NCBI RefSeq assembly: GCF_035961655.1
Contig: NZ_CP108393.1
Coordinates: 5,041,001-5,105,000, forward strand
Length of the DNA: 64,000 nucleotides
Reading direction: 5' to 3'
Origin: Streptomyces sp. NBC_01317
GTDB taxonomy: Bacteria > Actinomycetota > Actinomycetes > Streptomycetales > Streptomycetaceae
Shown piece by piece: positions 26,513 through 37,404 of this stretch. Every line of letters starts with the position of its first letter. Within the stretch, counting starts at the first letter, position 1. The notes under the pieces were generated by a model. It made no database searches. It was given only the letters and a program-made list of their open reading frames with translations, and was not told where the DNA came from. A program made the translations under genes and the position numbers.

Positions 26513-27352
26513 GTGCGCGTCATCCTGGTGTCCTACTCGGCGCAGGGGTTCGCCCTGCTCCACCGGGTCTGCGAGCGGACCGGCCGTACGCCCGTCGCCT
26601 ACGTCCACGCGCGATCCCTGCGCCCCGCCGGTCCCACCCGGTCCGGAGCCGGCCAGGTGGCCGGTGAGATCGTCGACGGAATTCCGCCCGGGATCGACCT
26701 GATTCTCCCCGGCAACAAGAAGGCGCTGGCGGAAACCTTGTGTTTGTACGGCGCGGATCTCGTCGTCTGCTACGGATTCCCGTGGAAGTTCCCGGCCTCG
26801 GCTCTCGCGGCCACCCGGTACGGAGCCGTCAACGTCCACACGTCGACGCTGCCGAAATACCGGGGTCCCCTCCCCGTGCATTGGGCGATCCGGAACGGTG
26901 ACCCCGACATCGGTGTCAGTATTCACCGGATGGACGAGGAGTTCGACTCCGGCGGAATCCTGGTCCAGGAATCCGGGATCGCCCTGGCGGACGATGTCAT
27001 TCCCGATCAACTCTGGTCAGTGGTCGATACGTGTATCGAAAGACTCCTGCCGGCGGCACTCGACCATGTCGCCGACGGATTCCCCGGGACCGCCCAACGC
27101 GAGGACCAGGCGTCCTACGCGGGGTGGATGGAGCCCGGCTTCTCGTACGTCGACTGGAATCACACCCGGTCGCGGATCCACAACCAGGTACGTGCCCTGC
27201 GTTTCGGCAGTTCCGGCAGGTCAGGACCGATCGCGGACGTGGCGGGGGAGCGGGTGAGGGTGCTGCGCACCTCCGTCGATCCTGTCGGCGGTGCGGTGGC
27301 GGTCCGGTGCGCGGACGGCCCGCTGTGGGTGGTGGAGTCGCTGCCGGAGTGA
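26513..27352 (+). CDS. Formyltransferase-family enzyme (Met-tRNA/GART-like)
   Basis: A 279-residue enzyme of the folate-dependent formyltransferase fold. The catalytic triad is intact: Asn107 and His109 in AVNVHTSTLPKYRGPLPVHW, and Asp145 in EEFDSGGIL. The C-terminal part carries a WNHTRSRIHNQVRALRF segment like the OB-domain junction of Fmt. It is not the housekeeping fmt by context; relatives formylate amino-sugars, ornithine or other amines. GGAG sits six bases before the GTG at 26513, 8 bases after the DUF6879 stop, so it closes the five-gene operon. The substrate is unknown. Confidence 0.85.
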   Translation: MRVILVSYSAQGFALLHRVCERTGRTPVAYVHARSLRPAGPTRSGAGQVAGEIVDGIPPGIDLILPGNKKALAETLCLYGADLVVCYGFPWKFPASALAATRYGAVNVHTSTLPKYRGPLPVHWAIRNGDPDIGVSIHRMDEEFDSGGILVQESGIALADDVIPDQLWSVVDTCIERLLPAALDHVADGFPGTAQREDQASYAGWMEPGFSYVDWNHTRSRIHNQVRALRFGSSGRSGPIADVAGERVRVLRTSVDPVGGAVAVRCADGPLWVVESLPE

Positions 27353-27431
27353 GCCGGCCGCCCGGAATGTCAGGCGGGTTGGTACGGCGACTACGCTGGG
27401 ACGTCGATCCGTCCCCCCGTACAGGAGTGAA

Positions 27432-29258
<1,827 letters not shown>

Positions 29259-29305
29259 AAGAGGACGCGTGAAGAGGGCGCGCGCCGAGGCATAACGGGC
29301 GCGTC

Positions 29306-29347
29306 ACGGGCCGGTTCTCCCTTGGGAACAGGGGAGGACCGGCCCGT
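29306..29347 (+). terminator. Intrinsic terminator after the ABC-F gene
   Basis: The arms 29306-29321 and 29332-29347 pair over 16 bp (ACGGGCCGGT..., one G-U pair) around a 10-base loop. A short T/C stretch follows, as is usual for U-tract-poor streptomycete terminators. Confidence 0.8.
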
Positions 29348-29510
29348 TCCGTACACGCGTCCGAGTGATACAAAGAAGCCCCGCTCGACTGAAGTGACGA
29401 TGCGGAATCCATACCCGAACCGCTCCGTTCCGAGGGACCAGCCATCGGAGCAGCGGGGGAGACCGGTCGGGCAGTGGGCCGTATACAGGGGACACAGGGG
29501 GAACGCGCTG

Positions 29511-31271
29511 ATGACTCAGCCACCCGGGCAGCAGCCGCCACCGCAGGAGCCGTCGCAGACACCGCACGTACCGGCCGCGCCGCCCACGCCGCCCGCCGGC
29601 CCGCCCGGCTACGGTCAGCCCGGTTACGGTCAGCCCGGCCCGTACGCGCAACAGCCCGGCCCGTACGGCCAGCAGCCCGGGCCCTACGGTCAACAGCCCG
29701 GTCCCTACGGCCCGTACGGCCAGCAGCCCGGTCCGTACGGTCAGCAGCCGGGCCCCTACGGCTACCCTCCCCAGCAGTTCCCCGGCGCCCCCACCCCGCC
29801 CCCGGGCGGCGGCGGCCGGAACCCGTTCAAGGGCAAGCCCGGCCTCGTCGTCGCGGCGGCCGCCGCGCTCCTGGTCGTCGGCGGCGGTACGTACGCCGTC
29901 CTCAGCGGCGGTGACGACGACGGCAAGAAGCCCGTCGCCGACACGAGCCAGGACCCGAAGCCGACGGGCAGTTCGTCGGCGGACGTCGACCAGGGCGACG
30001 GCACCGGCGGCGGGCGCGAGGCCGACGACGACCTCAACGCCGGGCGCGAGGACGGGGAGTCCAAGGTGCTCTTCCTCCAGACCAACGACGTGGACCTGCC
30101 GCGCGACGGCGCCGACGTCTACGGCCCGTGGTTCGCCGGCGACACCGTCGTCAAGGCCATGTACAAGCAGGTCGTGGGGTATTCGGCCACCGACGGCAAG
30201 AAGAAGTGGACGCTCGACCTGCCCGCCGAGCTGTGCGCCGCACCGACCGCGCCCTCCGCCGACGGCAAGATCGTCATCGGGTACATGAACGGCACCAGCG
30301 ACAAGAGCGACTGCAACCAGCTCCAGCTCGTCGACCTCGCCACCGGCAAGGGCGGCTGGAAGCAGGAGATCAAGGAGATCGGTCTCTTCGACATCCTGAG
30401 CGACGTGAACCTGACGATCAGCGGCAGCACCGTCACCGCCGCCAGGACCGCGGGCGCCCAGGCCTACCGGATGACCGACGGCAAGCAGCTGTTCGAGAAG
30501 TCGACGGGCACCTGCAAGCCGTTCGCCTTCGCCGGCGGCCCCAAGCTGATCGCGGCCGAGAGCTGCCCCACGGGCGACTTCGAGACCTCGCACCACCAGC
30601 TGGAGGAGCTGGACCCCGTCACCGGCAAGGCCAGGTGGACGTACAAGCTGGCCAAGAACTGGGAGGTCGACAAGGTCTACTCGGTCGACCCGCTGGTGAT
30701 CTCCACGCGCGAGAAGGACAAGGACTCGTCCTGGAACGTCCTGGCGCTCAACGCCAACGGCACGCTCCGCTCCTCGCTCGCCGGCGGCAAGGACTCGTTC
30801 GCGCCCAACTGCGGCGGCGGGTTTGTCATCTTCGGGCGGAACCTGGAGGGCTGCACCGGCCTCGCCGCCGATGCGAAGACCTTCTACATGGCGACGGCGC
30901 CCGCCAAGGGCAGCACGTCCCGTACGAACGAGGTCGTCGCCTTCGACCTCAACACCGGTAAGCCCACGTGGCGTTCGAAGGCACCCGGCGACCGCATGAT
31001 CACGCCGCTGCGGATGGAGGGCGGCAAGGTGGTGGTGTACGTGGAGCCGACGTACGACAAGGCGGGCGCGGTCGCGACCATCGCCCCGACCGGCGGTGTG
31101 CCGACGATCGTTCAGCAGCACCCCGCGTCCACGGCCGAGATCGAGGACTCGTTCTACCAGCCGACCCTGGCCTGGGCGGACGGGCGTTTCTACGTCGTGG
31201 GCGGCCGCGTCAGCGCGAGCAACGACGCGGCGGAGCTGAAGGAGAAGACGATGATGGCGTTCGGCAACTGA
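29511..31271 (+). CDS. Membrane-anchored PQQ-like beta-propeller protein, paralogue 1
   Basis: A 586-residue type II membrane protein. The cytoplasmic N-terminal 105 residues are Pro/Gln/Gly/Tyr-rich with six or more GPYGQQP repeats. One helix (LVVAAAAALLVVGGGTYAVL) follows, then an Asp/Lys/Ser linker. The outer domain has repeats of the VVGYSATDGKKKWTLDLP type, each resembling a PQQ_2 propeller blade (substrate-to-W spacing, four or more copies). The ATG at 29511 is preferred over upstream codons. The next gene is a diverged copy. Such pairs may sense or scaffold at the cell surface. No enzymatic residue is evident. Confidence 0.8.
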   Translation: MTQPPGQQPPPQEPSQTPHVPAAPPTPPAGPPGYGQPGYGQPGPYAQQPGPYGQQPGPYGQQPGPYGPYGQQPGPYGQQPGPYGYPPQQFPGAPTPPPGGGGRNPFKGKPGLVVAAAAALLVVGGGTYAVLSGGDDDGKKPVADTSQDPKPTGSSSADVDQGDGTGGGREADDDLNAGREDGESKVLFLQTNDVDLPRDGADVYGPWFAGDTVVKAMYKQVVGYSATDGKKKWTLDLPAELCAAPTAPSADGKIVIGYMNGTSDKSDCNQLQLVDLATGKGGWKQEIKEIGLFDILSDVNLTISGSTVTAARTAGAQAYRMTDGKQLFEKSTGTCKPFAFAGGPKLIAAESCPTGDFETSHHQLEELDPVTGKARWTYKLAKNWEVDKVYSVDPLVISTREKDKDSSWNVLALNANGTLRSSLAGGKDSFAPNCGGGFVIFGRNLEGCTGLAADAKTFYMATAPAKGSTSRTNEVVAFDLNTGKPTWRSKAPGDRMITPLRMEGGKVVVYVEPTYDKAGAVATIAPTGGVPTIVQQHPASTAEIEDSFYQPTLAWADGRFYVVGGRVSASNDAAELKEKTMMAFGN

Positions 31272-31365
31272 CCGTGGCTGTTGACGTCTTGAGCCCCGCG
31301 CCCGCCGCTCCCCGCGCTCCCCTTTCCTCCCCGCCTTCCGAGCCTTCCTCCGAGGTACGTACGCC

Positions 31366-33144
31366 ATGACACAGCCGCCGCCCCCGCCGCCCAACGAGCC
31401 CCCTCAGGGAGGGTTCGGCGCCCCGCAGGACCCGCCGCCCGCCGGCTTCGGAGCCCCGACGCCACCCCCGCAGTACGGCTACCCGCCACAGAATCCGCAG
31501 TACGGCCACCCGCCGCAGGGCCAGCAGCCCGGATACGGCTACCCCGGCCAACAGCCGCCTCCCCCGCCGGGATACGGCTACCCCGGCCAGCAGCCCCCGT
31601 ACGGCTACCCGGCCCAGCCGCAGTCCCCGTACCCGCCGCCACCCGCACCGGCCGGCGACAACGGCGGCCGCAAGAAGCTCTCCACCCAGGCCCAGATCAT
31701 CCTCGCCGCGACCGTCGCCGTCGCCCTGATCGTCGTCGGCGGGATCTACGTCGCCAACTCCGGTGGCGACGGCACGAAGGACGACGGCAAGAACACCACC
31801 GCCGGCGCCGACGGCGGCAAGGACGGCAAGGACGGCCAGAAGGACGGCAAGGACACCGACAACGGCATCGGAGGCGGCGGCAAGGAGAAGGCCCCCGCCG
31901 ACGTCAAGTCCACGATGGCCTTCAAGCTGGCGACCCCCAAGGTCACCGACATCACGAACGTCTCCGGCTCCTGGCTCACCGACACCGCCTTCGTGAAGAC
32001 CGGCGTCAACGAGATCGTCGGGTACGACCCCGCCAAGGGCACCCAGCTGTGGAGCATCCCCCTCCCCGGCCAGCTCTGCGCCGCCACGGACCACGTCAAG
32101 GACAACCTCACCGCCATCGCCTTCGAGGCCGCCAAGCGCACCGGCAAGACGGACTACCAGCCGTGCACGGAGATCGGCGCGATCGACCTCACGGCGGGCA
32201 GGCTGGTGTGGCGCAAGAGCGTCACAGGCCCCAACACCGGTGACGCCAAGCTCAAGTTCGACGAGATCACCATCGGCGCCGGCACGGTGGCGCTCGGCGG
32301 TACGGACGGCGGCGCCGCCCTCGACCTCGCCACCGGCGCCCTCCGCTGGAAGCCCCAGGCGAGCGCCGAGAACTGCGCCGACATGGGGTACGGCGGCGGC
32401 GCCGGGCTCGTCGTGGCGCGCAAGTGCGGTACGTACGAGGACCCCCAGGTCAGCATCGACACCCTGAACCCGGTGACGGGCGCCCCGCTCTCCTCGTACA
32501 AGATGCCGCCCGGTGTCGCGTACGCGAGCGTCATCTCGACCCAGCCGCTCGTCGTCGCCGCCGACGTCGGTGACACCGCGGGCGACGGCAGCGGCATCTC
32601 GGACTTCTTCTCCATCGACGAGAAGACGGGTGCGCTGCGGGCCAAGATCCCGGCCGACGCCGACACGTACGCGGCGGACTGCGCGACCACCGAGGTCGAG
32701 TCCTGCCGGGACGTCGTGGTCGGCAACGACCGCCTGTACCTGCCCACCGAGGAGCACGACGGCTCCGGGGACTACGGGCAGACCAACGAGATCGTCTCCT
32801 TCGACCTCGCCACGGGAAAGACGACCAGCGACCGCGCGGACGCGGGCGACCGCTACACGATCACGCCGCTGCGGATGGACGGCGGCAACCTGATCGCGTA
32901 CAAGTGGCCCCCGTACGACAAGGGCGGCCAGATCGTCTCCATCGACGGGTCCACCTTCAAGCAGACCGTCCTGATGGAGAATCCGTCCGACAAGGCGGTA
33001 CGGGAAGCCGAGACCAGCTTCACCAAGGGATACTCGGAGATGCGTTTCGCCGGGGGCCGGCTCTTCATCGCGGACGCGATGCTGAGCAAGCCGTCGACGC
33101 TGAACCTGACGTCGTACCTCGCGGTGTCGTTCACGACCGGGTAG
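31366..33144 (+). CDS. Membrane-anchored PQQ-like beta-propeller protein, paralogue 2
   Basis: A 592-residue protein with the same plan as its upstream neighbour: a Pro/Gln/Tyr/Gly tail with YGYPPQ and GYPGQQPP repeats, a helix near 108-128 (IILAATVAVALIVVGGIYVA), a Lys/Asp/Gly linker (GGKDGKDGQKDGKD), then propeller blades such as IVGYDPAKGTQLWSIPLPGQLC and IDLTAGRLVWRKS. Both share TPLRMDGG/TPLRMEGG and LPGQLCAA/LPAELCAA, so they arose by tandem duplication. Only 94 bases separate them, which suggests co-transcription. Confidence 0.8.
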   Translation: MTQPPPPPPNEPPQGGFGAPQDPPPAGFGAPTPPPQYGYPPQNPQYGHPPQGQQPGYGYPGQQPPPPPGYGYPGQQPPYGYPAQPQSPYPPPPAPAGDNGGRKKLSTQAQIILAATVAVALIVVGGIYVANSGGDGTKDDGKNTTAGADGGKDGKDGQKDGKDTDNGIGGGGKEKAPADVKSTMAFKLATPKVTDITNVSGSWLTDTAFVKTGVNEIVGYDPAKGTQLWSIPLPGQLCAATDHVKDNLTAIAFEAAKRTGKTDYQPCTEIGAIDLTAGRLVWRKSVTGPNTGDAKLKFDEITIGAGTVALGGTDGGAALDLATGALRWKPQASAENCADMGYGGGAGLVVARKCGTYEDPQVSIDTLNPVTGAPLSSYKMPPGVAYASVISTQPLVVAADVGDTAGDGSGISDFFSIDEKTGALRAKIPADADTYAADCATTEVESCRDVVVGNDRLYLPTEEHDGSGDYGQTNEIVSFDLATGKTTSDRADAGDRYTITPLRMDGGNLIAYKWPPYDKGGQIVSIDGSTFKQTVLMENPSDKAVREAETSFTKGYSEMRFAGGRLFIADAMLSKPSTLNLTSYLAVSFTTG

Positions 33145-33323
33145 CACGACCGGGTAACGCCACTTCGCGGACATGACCTGCCCCCACTCGTCCTGAATGG
33201 CAGGAAATTCCGCAATCCGGGGGGCTTCTGGCCGGTAGGGGGCGCGCGATCTCGAACAAGCGTGTAGCTTGCCGGGTCAGGAGCCCGGGGGGACCAGGCT
33301 CCAGCGCGATGGGGGTTGGCTCG

Positions 33324-34103
33324 ATGGGCGTGCGGCTCATGGTGGTCGATGATCACCGACTGCTCGCCGAGGCGCTCGCCTCGGCCCTGAAACTGCGCGG
33401 GCACCGGGTGCTCGCGGCGGCCGCCCCCACCTCGGGGGTCGCCGAGCTGGTGGTGAGCAGGGCGCCCGAAGTGTGCCTGATGGGTACGGCGACACCGGCG
33501 GAGCCCGGGGTCTTCGACCCGATCGTACGGATCAAGCGCGAGCGCCCGCAGGTGGCCGTGGTGGTGCTGGGGCCGGTCCCCAGCCCCCGCGGCATCGCCG
33601 CCGCGTTCGCCGCCGGGGCATCCGGTTACGTACGCCACGACGAGCGGATCGAAGGCGTCGAGCGCGCCATGGTCAAGGCACGCGCGGGCGAGGCGGCGGT
33701 GGCGCCGATGCTGCTCCAGGGCGCGTTCACCGAGCTGCTGAACCCGGCGGCGCAGCCCGACGACGAGGGCCAGCGGCTGCTGCGGATGCTCACCCCGCGC
33801 GAGGTCGAGGTGCTGGTACGGGTCGCCGAGGGCGAGGACACCCGGCTGATCGCGGCGGGCATGAACATCGCGCCCAGCACGGCCAGGACCCATGTGCAGC
33901 GGGTGCTGATGAAGCTCGGGGTGGGCTCACGGCTGGAGGCGGCGGCGCTGGCCGCCCGTACGGGACTGCTGGACCGGGCGGTGGTGAACGGGCCCGTCAC
34001 CGGGCGGTCTGCCGCCGGAGGGTCTGCCACCGGAGGGCCCGGCACCGGGCCGGACCTCGACGACGAACGCTTCGGCGACGAACGCTTCGGCGATCGCGAA
34101 TGA
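33324..34103 (+). CDS. LuxR-type response regulator with a degenerate receiver
   Basis: A 259-residue regulator (start at ATG 33324; ATG 33309 is possible). The receiver begins LMVVDDHRLLAEALAS, so the acidic pocket is kept. At the phosphorylation site, however, the sequence is CLMGTATP, with Gly54 where Asp belongs; the switch Thr is Gly and the conserved Lys is His (GYVRHD). The C-terminal HTH is standard: LTPREVEVLVRVAEGEDTRLIAAGMNIAPSTARTHVQRVLMKLGV. Hence control is probably independent of phosphorylation. No kinase lies nearby. The tail has Gly/Ala/Thr repeats and a repeated DERFG. Confidence 0.85.
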   Translation: MGVRLMVVDDHRLLAEALASALKLRGHRVLAAAAPTSGVAELVVSRAPEVCLMGTATPAEPGVFDPIVRIKRERPQVAVVVLGPVPSPRGIAAAFAAGASGYVRHDERIEGVERAMVKARAGEAAVAPMLLQGAFTELLNPAAQPDDEGQRLLRMLTPREVEVLVRVAEGEDTRLIAAGMNIAPSTARTHVQRVLMKLGVGSRLEAAALAARTGLLDRAVVNGPVTGRSAAGGSATGGPGTGPDLDDERFGDERFGDRE

Positions 34104-34126
34104 GGTCGGGCCCGGCCATGGGGGCT

Positions 34127-34414
34127 TCACTCGGCCGGCGGCGGTCCTGACTCCTCGGCCGGCGCGGTCGGGCGCAGTTTGAGCCAGATCAGGAAGAAGA
34201 GTCCGAGCGCCAGCATGCCTATGCCCGTCCACAGGTTGATGTTGATGTCCTGTGCCTTCTTGAGGTCGGCGTCGGACGCGGTGATCCCGGCGATCGTCAC
34301 GATGATCCCGTAGACCACGAAGAGTCCGCCGATGATGCGTCGTACGTCGAAGAGCCGTGCCGCGGTGGCGGACTTGGTCTCCAGTTCCTCGACGTCGTTC
34401 CGGTAGTCGCTCAT
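34127..34414 (-). CDS. Small two-helix membrane protein, partner of the symporter
   Basis: A 95-residue protein with a charged N-terminus, two membrane helices (GGLFVVYGIIVTIAGIT and LWTGIGMLALGLFFLIWLKL) and a Pro/Glu tail. AAGGAAC precedes the ATG. It lies 46 bases downstream of the sodium:solute symporter on the same strand and is probably co-transcribed. Small membrane subunits accompany some SSS transporters, so an accessory role is plausible. No named family is recognised. Confidence 0.75.
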   Translation of the reverse strand: MSDYRNDVEELETKSATAARLFDVRRIIGGLFVVYGIIVTIAGITASDADLKKAQDININLWTGIGMLALGLFFLIWLKLRPTAPAEESGPPPAE

Positions 34415-34460
34415 GTCGTTGTGTTCCTTGTCGACCGGTCGGGATCAGAGAGAGTCGGGA

Positions 34461-36131
34461 TCAGAGAGAGAACGGGACGTAGCAGACGGCGGCGAGAATG
34501 AGCGCGCCCCAGCCCAGCAGGGCCGGCCTGCGGTACCACGCGTCGTCGCCCTCGGCGGCGGCCTCGTCCATGCCGGGCGAGCGGGTCCCGTACACCAGGC
34601 CGTCGAGCTTCTCGGCGGGCTTCGGCTTGGTGACGTACGAGACGACGACCATCACCACGGCGCCGACGACAAACGCGACGATGGACGACACGAAGTTCGC
34701 GCCCTGGTCGCTGGGGATGGAGATGACCCCGCCCTTGTACAGCCAGAAGTAGTTGACCATCGCGGCGACCGTGCCGGAGAGCAGGCCCCAGAAACCGGCG
34801 GCCGGGGTGGTCCGCTTCCAGAACATCCCGATGATGAAGACCACGAACAGCGGGACGTTGAAGAAGGAGAACAGCGTCTGGAGGTAGTTCATGATGTTGC
34901 TGAAGCTGGAGGCGATGAACGCCGTACCCATGCCGATCAGCACACCGACCGCCGTGACGATCCGCCCGGTCTTCAAGTAGTAGGCGTCCTCACGGTCCTT
35001 CTTGAGGTACGCGCCCCAGATGTCGTTCGTGAACACCGTGTTGAACGACGACACGTTCGCCGCCATACCCGCCATGAAGGCGGCCAGCAGGCCGGTCACG
35101 GCGATGCCCAGCACACCGTTGGGGAGCAGGTCGCGCATGAGGACCGGGATCGCGTCGTTGTACTGGAGGCCGCTGCCGGCCTTGCCGAGCGTCGGCTCCA
35201 TGACCAGCGCGATCAGACCGGGGACGATCACGACCAGCGGGATGAAGATCTTCGGGAACGCGGCGATGAGCGGGGTCCGCTTGGCGGCGGAGAGGTTCTT
35301 CGCGGACAGCGCGCGCTGCACCTCTGCGAAGTTGGTGGTCCAGTAGCCGAAGCTCATGACAAAGCCGAGGCCGAGGACGATGGTGAGCCAGTTCGCGCCG
35401 AGCGGGTTGGGCGAGCCGACGCCCGTGCCCTGCCAGGCGGTGAGGAACGCGCCGCCCTTCGAGTCCGTCAGGGAGTCGGTCAGGCCGCCCCAGCCGCCGA
35501 CCCGCTTGAGGCCGACGACGGTCAGCGGGATCAGCGCGGCGAGGATGACGAAGAACTGGAGCACCTCGTTGTAGATCGCCGAGGAGAGGCCCCCGATGGT
35601 GATGTACACGAGGACGAAGAGGCCCGCGACGACGATCGCGACCCACTGAGGCCAGCCCAGCAGCGCCTCCAGCACGATCGCCATCGCGTAGAGGTTGACG
35701 CCCGCGATCAGGACGGCGGACACCGCGAAGATGATCGAGGAGAGCAGGTGGGAGGAGGGTCCGAAGCGGTGGAGCAGGAACTCCGGTACGGAGCGGACCT
35801 TCGAGCCGTAGTAGAAGGGCATCATCACCAGGCCGAGGAAGACCATGGCGGGGATGGCGCCGATCCAGTACCAGTGCACGGTGTAGACGCCGTACTGCGC
35901 GCCGTTGGCCGCCATGCCGAGGATCTCGGTGGCGCCGAGGTTGGCGGAGACGAAGGCGAGTCCCGTCACCCAGGCCGGCAGCGAACGGCCGGAGAGGAAG
36001 AAGTCGAGGCTGGTCTTCACGCTGGCCCGGGCGGCGAACCCGATGCCGAGGACCACTATGAAGTAGATCGCCAGGATGGTGTAGTCGAGCCCGTTCGTCG
36101 GGAGACGGAGCCCTTCGGCCAGATATGGCAT
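34461..36131 (-). CDS. Sodium:solute symporter (SSS family), likely for galactose or another sugar
   Basis: A 556-residue transporter with about 13 helices. The SSS core is clear: LDFFLSGRSLPAWVTGLAFVSANLGATEILGMAANGAQYG, YYGSKVRSVPEFLLHRFG, and GGLSSAIYNEVLQFFVILAALIPL. This SGLT/PutP-type wording is associated with sugars in several bacteria. I took the ATG at 36131. It is divergent from galTEK across a 223-bp spacer, so a role in galactose uptake is reasonable but inferred only from position. Confidence 0.88.
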   Translation of the reverse strand: MPYLAEGLRLPTNGLDYTILAIYFIVVLGIGFAARASVKTSLDFFLSGRSLPAWVTGLAFVSANLGATEILGMAANGAQYGVYTVHWYWIGAIPAMVFLGLVMMPFYYGSKVRSVPEFLLHRFGPSSHLLSSIIFAVSAVLIAGVNLYAMAIVLEALLGWPQWVAIVVAGLFVLVYITIGGLSSAIYNEVLQFFVILAALIPLTVVGLKRVGGWGGLTDSLTDSKGGAFLTAWQGTGVGSPNPLGANWLTIVLGLGFVMSFGYWTTNFAEVQRALSAKNLSAAKRTPLIAAFPKIFIPLVVIVPGLIALVMEPTLGKAGSGLQYNDAIPVLMRDLLPNGVLGIAVTGLLAAFMAGMAANVSSFNTVFTNDIWGAYLKKDREDAYYLKTGRIVTAVGVLIGMGTAFIASSFSNIMNYLQTLFSFFNVPLFVVFIIGMFWKRTTPAAGFWGLLSGTVAAMVNYFWLYKGGVISIPSDQGANFVSSIVAFVVGAVVMVVVSYVTKPKPAEKLDGLVYGTRSPGMDEAAAEGDDAWYRRPALLGWGALILAAVCYVPFSL

Positions 36132-36354
36132 GGGTACTCGCTTCGTCGCAAGTTCGATCGTGATCGATCTTGGTTGATATGTACGGCTTTGGTGATGCGG
36201 GGTTGTCGGTGGGGAATCGGAAACTGATCGGTGCCGTCGTTGCATGTGCCCCACAGGCAAGCGTTGACGCATCTGTTTGCTTGTGGTTTCTTGTGTGCGA
36301 TTCTGTTTGAGTGGTGACGCTCTACACGTGTGGGCCGGGCCTGGAGGCGACGGA
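36132..36354. promoter_or_regulatory. Divergent regulatory region between the symporter and galTEK
   Basis: A 223-bp spacer with lower GC than its surroundings. Near 36264 lies TTGACG, a good -35 for rightward transcription. Around it is a T/G-rich stretch with recurring TTTG/TTGTG units (TGTTTGCTTGTGGTTTCTTG, about 36273-36292) and an inverted pair CAAGC/GCTTG. In S. lividans the corresponding galP1 promoter is galactose-induced and glucose-repressed through repeated motifs, so these are candidate operators. Toward the symporter, GATCGTGATCGATC at about 36157-36171 is another repeat. Confidence 0.5.
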
Positions 36355-37404
36355 ATGAAGAAGACGGTGACGCGGCTCGCCGACGGCCGGGAGTTGATCT
36401 ACTACGACTCCGGGGACGGGGGCAGCGTGGTGCGCCAGGCGGTGGACCGCCGGCCCCTCGGCCCGGTCGCGACCTCCTCCGAGATCCGCCGCGACCCGCT
36501 GCTCGGCGACTCCGTCGCCATCGCCTCGCACCGCCAGAGCCGTACGTACCACCCGCCCGCCGACGAGTGCCCGCTCTGCCCCTCCAGGGACGGCAGGCTC
36601 AGCGAGATCCCGGACTCGTCGTACGAGGTCGTCGTCTTCGAGAACCGCTTCCCCTCCCTCGCCGGGGACTCGGGCCGCTGCGAAGTGGTCTGCTTCACCT
36701 CTGACCACGACGCGTCGTTCGCGGACATCGGCGAGGAACAGGCCGCGCTGGTCCTGGCGGCCTGGACCGACCGCACCGCCGACCTGGCCCGGCTGCCCCA
36801 GGCGGAACAGGTCTTCGCCTTCGAGAACCGCGGCGAGGAGATCGGGGTGACGCTCGGCCACCCGCACGGGCAGATCTACGCGTACCCCTTCGTCACCCCG
36901 CGCACCGAGCTGATGCTGCGCTCGGCCCGTACGCACCGGGCGGAGACCGGCCGCAACCTCTTCGACGACGTCGTCGCGCGCGAACGCGCCGAGGGCACCC
37001 GGGTGGTGCTGGAGGGCGAGCACTGGGTGGCGTTCGTGCCGTACGCCGCGCACTGGCCGTACGAGATCCACCTCTACCCGAAGCACCGCGTCCCCGACCT
37101 GCGGGCCCTGGACGACGCGGCCCGCACAGAGTTCCCACAGATCTATCTGGAACTCTTGAAGCGCTTCGACCGGATCTTCGGGGAGGCCGAACCGCCGACC
37201 CCGTACATCGCGGCCTGGCACCAGGCGCCCTTCCGGGCCGCGGGGCGGGACGACTTCGCCCTGCACTTGGAGCTTTTCACCGTACGGCGTACGTCCGGCA
37301 AGCTGAAGTTCCTCGCGGGCTCCGAGTCCGGCATGAGCGTGTTCATCAACGACGTGCCGCCGGAGACCGCGGCCGGGCGATTGCGAGAGGTAGCGAGCAA
37401 GTGA
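36355..37404 (+). CDS. galT: Galactose-1-phosphate uridylyltransferase
   Basis: Exchanges UMP between UDP-glucose and galactose-1-phosphate in the Leloir pathway. The 349-residue protein has CPLCPS (zinc CxxC), the FENRFPSL block and the active-site HPHGQ ([16 protein letters not shown]), then the second-half SSG-like [13 protein letters not shown] lies about eight bases before the ATG at 36355. It is the first gene of galTEK, and its stop overlaps galE as GTGA. Confidence 0.95.
   Translation: MKKTVTRLADGRELIYYDSGDGGSVVRQAVDRRPLGPVATSSEIRRDPLLGDSVAIASHRQSRTYHPPADECPLCPSRDGRLSEIPDSSYEVVVFENRFPSLAGDSGRCEVVCFTSDHDASFADIGEEQAALVLAAWTDRTADLARLPQAEQVFAFENRGEEIGVTLGHPHGQIYAYPFVTPRTELMLRSARTHRAETGRNLFDDVVARERAEGTRVVLEGEHWVAFVPYAAHWPYEIHLYPKHRVPDLRALDDAARTEFPQIYLELLKRFDRIFGEAEPPTPYIAAWHQAPFRAAGRDDFALHLELFTVRRTSGKLKFLAGSESGMSVFINDVPPETAAGRLREVASK

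Noticed and set aside
26513-27352. Housekeeping methionyl-tRNA formyltransferase (fmt)
   Set aside because: fmt normally lies with def or rsmB/rpe, whereas this gene ends an accessory NTPase operon and is shorter than typical Fmt.
29600-29770. CRISPR-like array
   Set aside because: The short phased repeats are codons for GPYGQQP units inside a coding frame, with no distinct spacers.
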